DNA of 8,907 nucleotides from Bacteroidales bacterium (GCA_003501665.1 DNOQ01000218.1:1-8907); one strand, 5' to 3'; counted from the first letter of the stretch, positions 1-8,415 are shown. The notes: a model not told the origin generated them from the sequence alone. Translations and numbers: made by a program.

Positions 1-834
1 ACCCTGAGATATGATCCCCAAACGGCTTCTCTTGAAAAGATCAGCGAGATGGTTATTCCCTATGGCGGACCCTGTTATATCTCCATTTCACCTGACAACG
101 GATTCCTTTTCGTGGCTAATTATCCACGAGGATCAGTAGTTGTAGTAAGGCTTAATAAGGAAGGCATACCTGAAGCTGTTACGGACACAATCTTATATAA
201 TCCTGAAAAGCCGAATGCATCCCATGCTCACATGATATTAAGTGATCCTCAGGGGAAACACATCTATGTAACCGATCTTGGTCTTGACAGGGTGGTGATA
301 TACAATTTTGACAACAGGGAAGGGAAACTGATTCAGATTGAAAATGGTATTGTCCCGGTAGCTGAAGGGTCAGGTCCGCGTCATTTTTCATTCAGTGCCG
401 ACGGATCAAAAATGTATCTGATAAATGAACTGGGTTCAACGATGATGGCATTCAGCAATGAGAGGGGAAAGGGTTTAAGACTGTTGCAGACACTATCGAC
501 AAGGGGTTACAGTTCAGTTGAAAGGAATTATTGTGCCGATGTGCATATCGGGGAAAGTGGTAAATACATATATGGGTCAAACAGGGGGGAAAACTCAATT
601 GTGGTTTATAAAATAGCAGCTGACGGGACGTTAAGTCTTGCAGGACACAATACATGCGGAGGCGACTGGCCCAGGAATTTTGTAATAGATCCTTCGGGCG
701 AATTCCTTCTTGCCGGCAATCAGAGATCCGATAATATAGCTGTATTCAGAATAAACAGTAAAACAGGTTTACCGGAAGGTCCCGTTAACAGTATAAACAT
801 GAAAGCCCCGGCATGCCTGAAATTTATTCCGTGA
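1..834 (+). CDS. Lactonase-family beta-propeller protein (6-phosphogluconolactonase-like), 5' end missing
   Basis: The reading frame is open from base 1, so the true start lies upstream; 277 residues are visible. Known family members (lactonase, seven-bladed beta-propeller, PF10282) are usually about 350-390 residues, so roughly 80-110 are missing. Repeated blades are visible, each with a pattern like 'SPDNGFLFVAN', 'DPQGKHIYVTD', 'SADGSKMYLIN', 'ESGKYIYGSNRG' and 'DPSGEFLLAGNQ'. The family motifs SGPRHF (visible residues about 124-129), NEL, a DVH variant of the usual EIH (about 180-182), SNRG and NQRSDNIAVF are present. Family knowledge suggests hydrolysis of a sugar lactone such as 6-phosphogluconolactone, but many members have no tested substrate. 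The missing N-terminus hides any signal peptide, so cytoplasm versus periplasm cannot be decided. It converges on the tandem esterase gene with only 3 bp between the stops, and it is not in the same operon as susCD. Confidence 0.9.
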   Translation, partial: TLRYDPQTASLEKISEMVIPYGGPCYISISPDNGFLFVANYPRGSVVVVRLNKEGIPEAVTDTILYNPEKPNASHAHMILSDPQGKHIYVTDLGLDRVVIYNFDNREGKLIQIENGIVPVAEGSGPRHFSFSADGSKMYLINELGSTMMAFSNERGKGLRLLQTLSTRGYSSVERNYCADVHIGESGKYIYGSNRGENSIVVYKIAADGTLSLAGHNTCGGDWPRNFVIDPSGEFLLAGNQRSDNIAVFRINSKTGLPEGPVNSINMKAPACLKFIP

Positions 835-837
835 GTA

Positions 838-3255
838 TTATTCAGCCGGTTTTGTGCCGGAAATTAAAGTCTTTTCGAGCCACGAATAAGTTCTTTCCCG
901 CATTTCGCCGGAAAATCTGTTATAATCATCAGGAATAAACAATTCCATTTTATCTGAGACTCCATAAAGGTTGTAAATTTTACTTGCTTCATTATAGCAG
1001 CAAACTACATCTTCAATTATGGCGTCTTTGTCCATTGAGGGAGCAATTACCAGGAGAGGGCGTGGAGCTATACAGCCCAATATTTCATGATAATCATAGG
1101 GTATGCGGTTTTCATTCCCGGCAAAGAATCCGAGTCGGGGAATCAGTCCGTGCAGATGTGAAAATGCTTTGATACCTTCTGTTCCTTTATCTGAAGTATT
1201 CGTTCGCATTGGTGTAAATCCTGCAATTGCAGCAATACCCGCTATTCTGTCATCCATTGCAGCAGAATACAGGCCTACGTTAGCACCAAGGGAATAACCG
1301 ACGATAAATATCTTTGTTTCATCTATAAAATCGAGATTTGCGAGTGCATCAACTGCGCTCCGCACATCAGTTGTCATTTTGCCCATTTTTGACCAGTGAG
1401 GATAGCGGTCATAAAATCGGGTTCCTTCTTCAATACGGTTACCGAAACCTATCATATCGTATGTAAAAATGGCACATCCCTTTTCAACAACCGTCCTTAT
1501 AATCTGTTCAATCTGGTGGTATGAATTGAATCCCTTGGAATAATCGTATTCATGAAGATAAATAATTACTGGCAGGTCAGGGTTATAAGGTTTACCTTTC
1601 TCATCAGCCGGGTAATAGAGGTAACCAAAGAGTTGATCCCCGAATCCGTTATATGGTGTTATTGCCATAAGACCCATTGAGGCGGTCGGCCGTGGACGTT
1701 CCAGAAACGTTCCGAAAGTAGTTTCACCCCGGCCTCCCTTTTCAAGACTTAATGGTCCCGGATTATATACCCCGGGCGGTTCATCTCCCAGTGCCCATTG
1801 AAGGGTATTGAGAATATCAGATTTTTTGTTTTCCCATGAGCTGATATCATTAATGGGTCTATTCCCGGCAGAAGTAAGGAGATCATCTGGTTTTTTAAGC
1901 GGATATTTACCGGCGTTTATCTTTTCTCCGCTGAGTTTGCACCAGTCATCAAAAGAGTACTTAAAGAATAGTTTATTTTCCGGTTTATGGTTACTTCTTT
2001 TAAAGATATAATCAAAAAAGTCAATATAATCTTCCATATCGCGTGCGGATACACTGTGAAGTCCATAGCGCGACCTGATGGCCAGATTGTTAGCGGCTCC
2101 AAGGAAATCATAAACTTTTTTTGCCGCATGATAAGCCTGTTCTATACCCCATGGGTTGCTCGCTCCTTCGTTAATTGCAGTACTGAGCATCAGGCCTCTT
2201 GGTGCAATAAGAGCCATAAACAGGTTTTGATCGACAGGCAGTTTGTTTTCCCTTCCTATGAAAAATCTTAAGCGGGGGTGAAGCCATGCAGGTTGTGCAC
2301 AGGCTAACAGGGCTATATCTTCTATATCATAATTCTGGGAGCAAAAACGCCAGGGGACTTCTGCTCCTGTACCTCCGCTGCTTGGTATACAGGCTGTTAT
2401 CCGTTCATCAAATGCTGCAGCCATAAGAGATAGCTTGCCATTTCTTGAGTGACCTGTAATTCCGATTTTACCTTTGTCGACCTCGGGAAGTGTATAAAGG
2501 TAATCTATTGCCCTGTATGCTCCGAATGCTCTCCTCATGAGTCTGGTAAAGTCATATTGTCCGGCCCAGATCTCGGAATATTTTTCAGTGTCATCTCTTG
2601 CATCCGCGCCGGCATAAACACAACCTATATAGCCACGCCTGACAGCAATTTGAGCCCATTCACGGTGATTCCACTGGGTCAGGAAAACAGGGAAAGGCCC
2701 TTTTCCGGGTGGTATCATAAGCTCGATCGTCAGATTTGCCCTGTTTTCGGGTCCGAATATCAATTCAACCAATCTGATTGTAGTCTCTCCGTTTTTTTTC
2801 TCACTTAGTACTCTGGCCTGAAGATTATCAGGTTCAGGGGGATATGTGCCAGTAATATAATATTCAAGTTGTTTTTTCATCCACCCGCGTTTCTCTTTCC
2901 ATTGTGCCATTGTTTTTACCAGGATATTTCTGCCACCCTCGTCGATAATAAGAGGATCGGGAAGGAAAGGAATTGAAGGCATTATATCGAAATCGGGAGG
3001 CAGTTCCCCGGTTCTTCCAAGCCAGTCGGCAAAGGTTTCATCAAGAAAAGACACATGGCCGTTTGCAGTGCGATCAGGGGGCAACAGACTTACAATCTTT
3101 TCAAGTGCTGCTTTTTGTTTTATACTATCCAGGACTGCAGGAGCTCCATTAAATGAATGTGATTTTGGTTCTTTGTCTCTACACGATTCAAAAAATAGAA
3201 GAAGTGAGGCAGCAAGGATAAATAGCTTTAATGCGGGTAGGATTTGCTTATTCAT
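838..3255 (-). CDS. Tandem alpha/beta-hydrolase lipoprotein (two esterase domains; first CE15-like)
   Basis: This 805-residue protein begins with a lipoprotein signal (hydrophobic residues about 8-22, lipobox FESC, acylated Cys25, then RDKE), so it should be membrane-anchored outside the cytoplasm, possibly surface-exposed. Domain 1 (about 110-420) has nucleophile motif GHSRNG (Ser270), a LALIAPR-like strand (347-353), a candidate acid Glu363 and the histidine in GLHS (His400). This pattern resembles carbohydrate esterase family 15 (glucuronoyl esterases) and acetyl-xylan-esterase relatives. A helical linker (about 425-500) leads to domain 2 (about 520-800), with elbow GYSLG (Ser655), LGCIAPRPLLV (726-736) and candidate acids Asp742/Asp744. 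Where His is expected, domain 2 has PDDYNRF (775-781). Most single-domain esterases are 300-450 residues, so this is a two-domain fusion or duplication. It is the third gene after susC and susD but lies behind a terminator. The esterase class is well supported; the exact ester substrate is inference. The ATG at 3253-3255 is chosen because it gives a complete lipoprotein signal. Confidence 0.9.
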   Translation of the reverse strand: MNKQILPALKLFILAASLLLFFESCRDKEPKSHSFNGAPAVLDSIKQKAALEKIVSLLPPDRTANGHVSFLDETFADWLGRTGELPPDFDIMPSIPFLPDPLIIDEGGRNILVKTMAQWKEKRGWMKKQLEYYITGTYPPEPDNLQARVLSEKKNGETTIRLVELIFGPENRANLTIELMIPPGKGPFPVFLTQWNHREWAQIAVRRGYIGCVYAGADARDDTEKYSEIWAGQYDFTRLMRRAFGAYRAIDYLYTLPEVDKGKIGITGHSRNGKLSLMAAAFDERITACIPSSGGTGAEVPWRFCSQNYDIEDIALLACAQPAWLHPRLRFFIGRENKLPVDQNLFMALIAPRGLMLSTAINEGASNPWGIEQAYHAAKKVYDFLGAANNLAIRSRYGLHSVSARDMEDYIDFFDYIFKRSNHKPENKLFFKYSFDDWCKLSGEKINAGKYPLKKPDDLLTSAGNRPINDISSWENKKSDILNTLQWALGDEPPGVYNPGPLSLEKGGRGETTFGTFLERPRPTASMGLMAITPYNGFGDQLFGYLYYPADEKGKPYNPDLPVIIYLHEYDYSKGFNSYHQIEQIIRTVVEKGCAIFTYDMIGFGNRIEEGTRFYDRYPHWSKMGKMTTDVRSAVDALANLDFIDETKIFIVGYSLGANVGLYSAAMDDRIAGIAAIAGFTPMRTNTSDKGTEGIKAFSHLHGLIPRLGFFAGNENRIPYDYHEILGCIAPRPLLVIAPSMDKDAIIEDVVCCYNEASKIYNLYGVSDKMELFIPDDYNRFSGEMRERTYSWLEKTLISGTKPAE

Positions 3256-3315
3256 AGGGATTTTTTTGTTCCTGGATGTTATTTATACTATTTTCTGGAA
3301 TGCAGGGATTTTTAG

Positions 3316-3349
3316 AAAAAAGTGCAGCCGGATTTAGTGGCTGCACTTT
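3316..3349 (-). terminator. Rho-independent terminator after susD
   Basis: An 11-bp perfect inverted repeat (AAAGTGCAGCC at 3319-3329 and GGCTGCACTTT at 3339-3349) encloses a 9-base loop. Read on the - strand, the hairpin is followed at once by more T (3318-3316), giving a run of six T counting the end of the stem. The + strand side has no such T-run, so the direction is that of susD. The hairpin begins 12 bp past the susD stop and ends about 60 bp before the esterase start. Confidence 0.85.
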
Positions 3350-3361
3350 AAAGATATAATA

Positions 3362-5134
3362 TTAAGGTATTGTCTCAAGCGGGGGTACGTTATTTTCATA
3401 TCCGTCGTAACCATAATTCTGATTGATAACCCCCATAGTATTGGCAGTAATTACACTCTGGGGAATGGGCCAAAGCATATGCTTCGGCGACATATTTGCG
3501 GTATTGTCCCAGAACCTGTACTTTGGGTCCTTATAGAAAGGATTGTATTTCATTACCCTGTCGTAGTACCAGTTTTTAGCACTTATTGTGGATAAACTAT
3601 ACCCATCAAGGTTAAGTTTGGCGAAGATAAATGAGGCTCTTACCATTTCTGAATGGCGGGGTTCCTCGGTATATAATTCCTTAACACGTTCCGTAAAAAT
3701 GTAATCGATGGTAGCGTCTGCAGCCGTTATCAGTGGGGCATGTGCACGTTCCCTTACAACATTAATATCGGCAGCTGCCAGATCGAACTGGCCTTTCCAG
3801 AAATATGCCTCAGCCCTGAGCAGATAGGTTTCAGCAAGCCTGAATGTATACCAGTCCCCCTGCCCTCCGTGAGGCTGGTGATAGTTGGGTGTGGGAGTAT
3901 AGGTTTTGTATTGAGGCCACGGATACCATGTATCTGTTGTATCAGCAAGACTTTTATAATATAATTTAGTGAGGGGTTCACCAAAATTTGGAGATCCTGG
4001 TCTTACGGTAATAATTTCAGCTGTCTCTTTTCCCATTTCTATCCAGTTATTTGGAGCTCTGCGCATGTCGGGAGTATTTTCCCAGGTATAGCCGGCCTCA
4101 TTCCACATCCAGTAGTGCCAGAAGTCGTTTGTTCTGACATCACCATTACCGATTCCCAGTGTATCCCCGGGGATTGTCTGCCAGTTACATGCACGGTTAC
4201 CAGTTACATCGAGCACTTTCCAGTATGAGGGAGTGTAAAGCCTCATGGAATAGGTTCCCGGATTACTCCACCATGTCTCCGTTGGTGCCTCAGGCCTGTC
4301 GACTGTTGCATAAATAGTCTCCTTATTAACGGACAGATTTTTATTCTGGTAACGATGAAGGTCCCACATAACATTGTGCCATTTTTTTGCTGCATCGACA
4401 CCGAACCTCTGTTTCATAAGAGCATAGGGTCCGTTAATGACAGCTGTGGTTGCATTAATTGCTTTATCGAATTCACAGTTTGCCAGGTATACTTTAGCCA
4501 GCAAGTGATTTGCAGCACCTTTAGTGACATTACCTAGGGCAGCCGGGGTGACCGGAAGCCATTGTACTGCAAATTCAAGATCCTGCTGGATCTTTGCAAG
4601 TATAGCCCACCTGGTTGTTGAATTGTAATCGAGTTTTGCTCCTGTTAATTCCTCCCCCACCCATGGAATATCTCCATAAGTGTGAACCAGTCTGTAATAC
4701 CAGTAAGCCCTGAACCAGAAAGCCTCAGATAAAATCCTGTTTCTGATACTTTCATTTGCCCAGGTGATATTATCTATTCTGGAGATAATTGTATTGGCAT
4801 TTTTTATATAACCGTATGTATTACTGAATATTGTAAGTACAAGGGGTACTTGCTGGACAAGGCTCGGAGTGTTTTGATTAAAATTACTCTGACGTAAAGG
4901 TACGGCAACGTCGGTGTACATCACATCAACAGCAATTGGATTCATATACCCGTGATTTTCAGCATTCATCTCTTTCCTGCATCTGATCAGACCTGATTCA
5001 AAGCCGGCCTCATCGACATATACGTTCTCAGGGGCAAAGAATGAAAGTGGATCGGGTTTTAACCATTCATCTGAGCACGAAACAAGTATCAGGATGAATA
5101 ATGTTAAAGCGGATATTATTTTGTTTATTTTCAT
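3362..5134 (-). CDS. SusD/RagB family outer-membrane glycan-binding lipoprotein
   Basis: This 590-residue protein has a lipoprotein signal peptide (hydrophobic 6-18, lipobox LVSC, Cys20) followed by SDEWLKPDP, as usual for SusD proteins. Known family members sit on the cell surface as a lid over the SusC barrel and bind oligosaccharides. Conserved SusD segments are visible in order: SEAFWFRAYWYYRL...YGDIPWV (135-158), the TPR-like helix GAANHLLAKVYL (206-217), FRLAETYLLRAEAY (431-444), ERVKELYTEEPRH..MVR (482-499) and the C-terminal WPIPQSVITAN...NQNYGY (555-576). The length is typical for the family. The middle is rich in Trp and Tyr (about 286-350 and 403-408), which could line a sugar-binding face. 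It starts 34 bp after the susC stop with no terminator between, so the two are almost certainly co-transcribed. Ligand unknown. Confidence 0.97.
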   Translation of the reverse strand: MKINKIISALTLFILILVSCSDEWLKPDPLSFFAPENVYVDEAGFESGLIRCRKEMNAENHGYMNPIAVDVMYTDVAVPLRQSNFNQNTPSLVQQVPLVLTIFSNTYGYIKNANTIISRIDNITWANESIRNRILSEAFWFRAYWYYRLVHTYGDIPWVGEELTGAKLDYNSTTRWAILAKIQQDLEFAVQWLPVTPAALGNVTKGAANHLLAKVYLANCEFDKAINATTAVINGPYALMKQRFGVDAAKKWHNVMWDLHRYQNKNLSVNKETIYATVDRPEAPTETWWSNPGTYSMRLYTPSYWKVLDVTGNRACNWQTIPGDTLGIGNGDVRTNDFWHYWMWNEAGYTWENTPDMRRAPNNWIEMGKETAEIITVRPGSPNFGEPLTKLYYKSLADTTDTWYPWPQYKTYTPTPNYHQPHGGQGDWYTFRLAETYLLRAEAYFWKGQFDLAAADINVVRERAHAPLITAADATIDYIFTERVKELYTEEPRHSEMVRASFIFAKLNLDGYSLSTISAKNWYYDRVMKYNPFYKDPKYRFWDNTANMSPKHMLWPIPQSVITANTMGVINQNYGYDGYENNVPPLETIP

Positions 5135-5168
5135 ATTCTTAACTGTTAATTGTTATAATTTAACATAT

Positions 5169-8100
5169 TTACAATGACAGGTTTATTCCAAGTGTAAAGG
5201 TTCGCGGCATGGGGGTCATTCCGGATTCAGGATCCCATCCGGGCCATTTTGTAAATGTGGCAAGATTACGTATGGATCCGAAGACCTGAAGAGTGTTCAG
5301 TTTGATACTTTTTGCCAGGTCCTGAGGGAGGTTATATGTTATTGATATATCCTGAACTCTCAGAAAAGAGCTGGGTTTATAGATCATCAGGCCACCGCCA
5401 AATACTGACCTTATACAATTTAGTCGGGCGTATTCATCATTTGGCCTGTCAGCAGTCCAGTAGGGTACCGGTCCCACATTTCTGTTCCACCTGTCATTTG
5501 ATTCATATCCGCTGTTGAGGGCAACACTATACTCCCGGATGTGGCCAAGGTCTGCCCGTAAAAAAATTGAAGCGGTGAAATTCTTAAGGAAACTTACATC
5601 ATTTCTGAGGCCAAAACGGAATCTGGGATCTTCATAACCAATGAACTTCTTATCCTGTACATTCACATATTTACCATCTTTATTGGCATCAACTGCTTTG
5701 AAATCACCCGGTAAAAGACTATACACAGCTGCTTCATCAGCTTCGTTAAGCTGCCATATCCCAACGATATCATAATCCCATACAATATCAATGGCCTCAC
5801 CGGGGAACCACAGGTTAGTAAAATCAGGAAGTTCTCCCTCTCTTTCCTGGTTAAGTAATGTATAAGTACCCATATCTCCGAACAGTTTCTTTATTTTATT
5901 TCTGTTAAGAGAGAAAACCAGATTTGATTTCCAGGTAAGATCTGACCGGCTGATATTAATTGTATTAATAGTCATTTCGAGTCCTTTATTACCCAGTTCT
6001 CCGAGGTTGGCCATAATGCTTGTAAATCCTGTCACTCTTGGGAGTACACGGTTCATAAGGAGGTCGGTTGTTGTCATATCATAATAATCGGCCGAAAGAT
6101 CGATGCGTCCTTTTAATAAGGCAATGTCCACACCGAAATTCATTGATGCTGTCCTTTCCCATCTCAGACCGGAATTAGCGAGTGTTGAGTTATAAACACC
6201 GACGCGTGTACTTGTTCCATCATACCAGAGGCTGGAACCTGTATTAGCCAGGGCCGAATAAATACCGATATCTCTGTTTCCGTTAGCTCCCCATGAAAAT
6301 CTTACTTTCATTCTGTTAATAAGACCGACATTGAAAAAATTCTCATCCGATACAACCCATGCGAGGGCGAAAGCCGGGAAAGTTGCCCGCGGGTTCTCCT
6401 GTCCGAAAGCTGAATAACCATCCCGTCTTATAGAGGCTGTTAATAAATATCTTCCGAGTAATGTATAATTCAAGCGGGCCATAAGTGCATCTCCGGTGCT
6501 TCTTGTATCGTTGACTGTAATACCCGGTGAATCGCCAAACTGTAAACCGTGATAGGACAGATTCTGATTTGGTTTGAAATTTTTGTTAGTCATTGTGCTT
6601 GACCAGTATTGATTCTCTTCGATATTAGCCAGCAGTGTCAGATCAAAATTATGAATGCCAAATTCTCTTTTCCAGGTTAACAGGTTGTCAATCATCCAGT
6701 TCATTGTGGAAGACTCTCTTCTTTCACCTGATGGTGTCTCAGTGGATAAGCCGCCAAGTTTTTCGCTTATGTTAGTGAAACTGCCATATTTATATGACGC
6801 ATAGCGTGGCTGGAAAGATATCCTGAAATTAAATCCGTATGGAAGCCTGATATTTGCAAACATGTTAGTAAATAAACTGTTTGTCTTGTTAAGTCTGTCA
6901 GTTCTGTAATAGTCCAGAAGAGGATTATCAGAATGTCCATGGGGGTATCGTTTAAGGTTCCCGTTGGCGTCCCACATTTCTCCGTACGGGCTATTGACAT
7001 AAAAACTGAGGCTTGCCGGAACTGAACTTTCATCCCTGTCGGAGAATTGGGCGTTAAGCCCGATGGATAACCAGTTAGTTACATTATAATCAGCATTAAT
7101 ACGTGAACGAACTGTCGAAAACTGGTCTCCTACCCGTATACCTTCATTGTTTGCATATCCCAGCGACCAGTAATAGGTGGCTCTCTCTGTTCCTCCCGAG
7201 AGGCTGAGATCATAATCCTGCTGTATGCCTTTGCGGAATACATAGTCGAACATATCCATTGTTTCACCTTCGAGATAATTTGCCTGTTCTTCGGGGTAGA
7301 ATCTCAGCCGTGCCATCCATTCCTGAATATTATCTTCTACCGGCGATGCGCTCAAAGCCCGCCATTGCTCTATTGTGATGCCGGCCGGCAGTTCGTTGGG
7401 ATGGGTATAAAAATTATAATTTATGTTTGGGAACATCTGTCTGAAGTAATCCTGACGAAATTGAATATACTCTTCAGGTCCAAGTCCTCTGCGTTCATTA
7501 TTTACTTCGGTAAGCCCTATTTTTGTGGAAAAACTGATTGTGGGTTTTCCCATTTTACCACGGGTGGTTGTTATCAGAACCACTCCGGCAGCTGCTTTGG
7601 CGCCAAAAACTGCCGCGGAACTTGCATCCTTAAGTATATCGACTGATGCTATATCATTTGGATTTATATCCCTCAGGGTTCCGGTATATATAACACCATC
7701 CAGGACAATGAGAGGATCTGTTCCGGCTGAAAGTGATTTAGGTCCTCTTATTTCAAGAGAAGCTCCGCTTCCCGAAGCAGATGTTCCCTGGGTGGCATTA
7801 AACCCCGCAATTGTACCTGTAAGCATATCAGTGAATTGTACCATTTGCTGGGTCTTGTAATTATCTGCTCTTACACTCACCACCGATCCGGTCAGATCAC
7901 TCTTCTTTGCCGTCCCATACCCAATTACAACAACTTCCTCAAGCCGGAGAACATCGGTTTCAAGTGTAATGTCTATTTCCCTTAAAGTTCCAATGGGAAC
8001 TTCCCTGGTTATATACCCTATAAATGAAAATGCAAGGATGCTTCTTTCATTTGGAACGGAAATTACATAATCACCATTGATACCGGTAAGGGTACCGGTT

Positions 8101-8267
8101 GTGGTTCCTTTGACAACCACAGTAACACCAGCCAGCGGCTGACCCGACTGTGAATCTGTTGCTTTCCCTTTAATTTCTATCTGCCCGATGGAACTTACCG
8201 GCAGTAAAATAAAAAAGCAGAATATAACAATTTTGTCTATTCTGCTAAAAGAATAGTTTTTTCTCAT
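5169..8267 (-). CDS. SusC/RagA family TonB-linked outer-membrane transporter
   Basis: This 1032-residue protein has a signal peptide (hydrophobic 12-24, likely cleavage after SSIG, mature from about Gln29). Next comes a carboxypeptidase-regulatory-like (CarboxypepD_reg) domain at about 31-103, including GKATDSQSGQPLAGVTV. A TonB-box-like segment EEVVVIGYGT lies at 110-119, followed by the plug domain (about 123-235). The plug contains the SusC signature DPLIVLDGV (184-192), then INPNDIASVDILKDASSAAVFG (201-222) and GVVLITTTRG. The rest is a long beta-barrel with alternating polar and aromatic strands, ending in the strand TFTLGINLSL at the C-terminus. A DxNxDG calcium-loop-like motif begins at Asp860 (DANKDG), as often seen in SusC extracellular loops. 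It has no N-terminal STN domain, so direct signalling to a FecR/ECF sigma pair is unlikely. Role: TonB-driven import of an oligosaccharide delivered with the neighbouring SusD. First gene of the - strand operon. Confidence 0.98.
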   Translation of the reverse strand: MRKNYSFSRIDKIVIFCFFILLPVSSIGQIEIKGKATDSQSGQPLAGVTVVVKGTTTGTLTGINGDYVISVPNERSILAFSFIGYITREVPIGTLREIDITLETDVLRLEEVVVIGYGTAKKSDLTGSVVSVRADNYKTQQMVQFTDMLTGTIAGFNATQGTSASGSGASLEIRGPKSLSAGTDPLIVLDGVIYTGTLRDINPNDIASVDILKDASSAAVFGAKAAAGVVLITTTRGKMGKPTISFSTKIGLTEVNNERRGLGPEEYIQFRQDYFRQMFPNINYNFYTHPNELPAGITIEQWRALSASPVEDNIQEWMARLRFYPEEQANYLEGETMDMFDYVFRKGIQQDYDLSLSGGTERATYYWSLGYANNEGIRVGDQFSTVRSRINADYNVTNWLSIGLNAQFSDRDESSVPASLSFYVNSPYGEMWDANGNLKRYPHGHSDNPLLDYYRTDRLNKTNSLFTNMFANIRLPYGFNFRISFQPRYASYKYGSFTNISEKLGGLSTETPSGERRESSTMNWMIDNLLTWKREFGIHNFDLTLLANIEENQYWSSTMTNKNFKPNQNLSYHGLQFGDSPGITVNDTRSTGDALMARLNYTLLGRYLLTASIRRDGYSAFGQENPRATFPAFALAWVVSDENFFNVGLINRMKVRFSWGANGNRDIGIYSALANTGSSLWYDGTSTRVGVYNSTLANSGLRWERTASMNFGVDIALLKGRIDLSADYYDMTTTDLLMNRVLPRVTGFTSIMANLGELGNKGLEMTINTINISRSDLTWKSNLVFSLNRNKIKKLFGDMGTYTLLNQEREGELPDFTNLWFPGEAIDIVWDYDIVGIWQLNEADEAAVYSLLPGDFKAVDANKDGKYVNVQDKKFIGYEDPRFRFGLRNDVSFLKNFTASIFLRADLGHIREYSVALNSGYESNDRWNRNVGPVPYWTADRPNDEYARLNCIRSVFGGGLMIYKPSSFLRVQDISITYNLPQDLAKSIKLNTLQVFGSIRNLATFTKWPGWDPESGMTPMPRTFTLGINLSL

Positions 8268-8308
8268 AAAACTGGATTTAAGTTATTAATAGATCGAGAT
8301 AAAAATAG

Positions 8309-8316
8309 CAAATATT
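8309..8316 (-). promoter_or_regulatory. Possible -7 element of the susC promoter
   Basis: On the - strand this reads AATATTTG, matching five of the six fixed bases of the Bacteroidota -7 consensus TAnnTTTG. It lies about 42 bp upstream of the susC ATG, giving a short leader of about 35 bases. No good TTTG-like -33 element is seen at the expected distance, so the call is weak; AT-rich DNA gives such matches by chance. Confidence 0.25.
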
Positions 8317-8362
8317 TTAAAAAGTAAGAGATGTGGTTAAATCTGGCAATGTTAATTAATAA

Positions 8363-8394
8363 TTTCCGAAATGATAAATTCAATGATTTCGAAA
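8363..8394. repeat. Imperfect dyad, possible operator
   Basis: TTTCCGAAATGAT (8363-8375) faces ATGATTTCGAAA (8383-8394). The arms are reverse complements apart from one extra C and one mismatch. The dyad lies midway between the two divergent starts, about 100-125 bp from each, and no T-run follows it. This suits a dimeric regulator site better than a terminator. No regulator gene is present in the window to pair with it. Confidence 0.35.
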
Positions 8395-8415
8395 GATGCA
8401 TATACAGAACCATCT

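Noticed and set aside
2449..2808. 119-residue open frame on the + strand inside the esterase gene
   Set aside because: Antisense to a conserved catalytic domain, with no family resemblance or start signal.
5135..5168. Possible promoter or terminator between susC and susD
   Set aside because: Only 34 AT-rich bases with no hairpin plus T-run and no TAnnTTTG match; best read as a simple operon spacer.
7525..7860. 111-residue open frame on the + strand inside susC
   Set aside because: It lies opposite the conserved plug region of SusC, has no recognisable domain, and is explained by the codon pattern of the real gene on the other strand.
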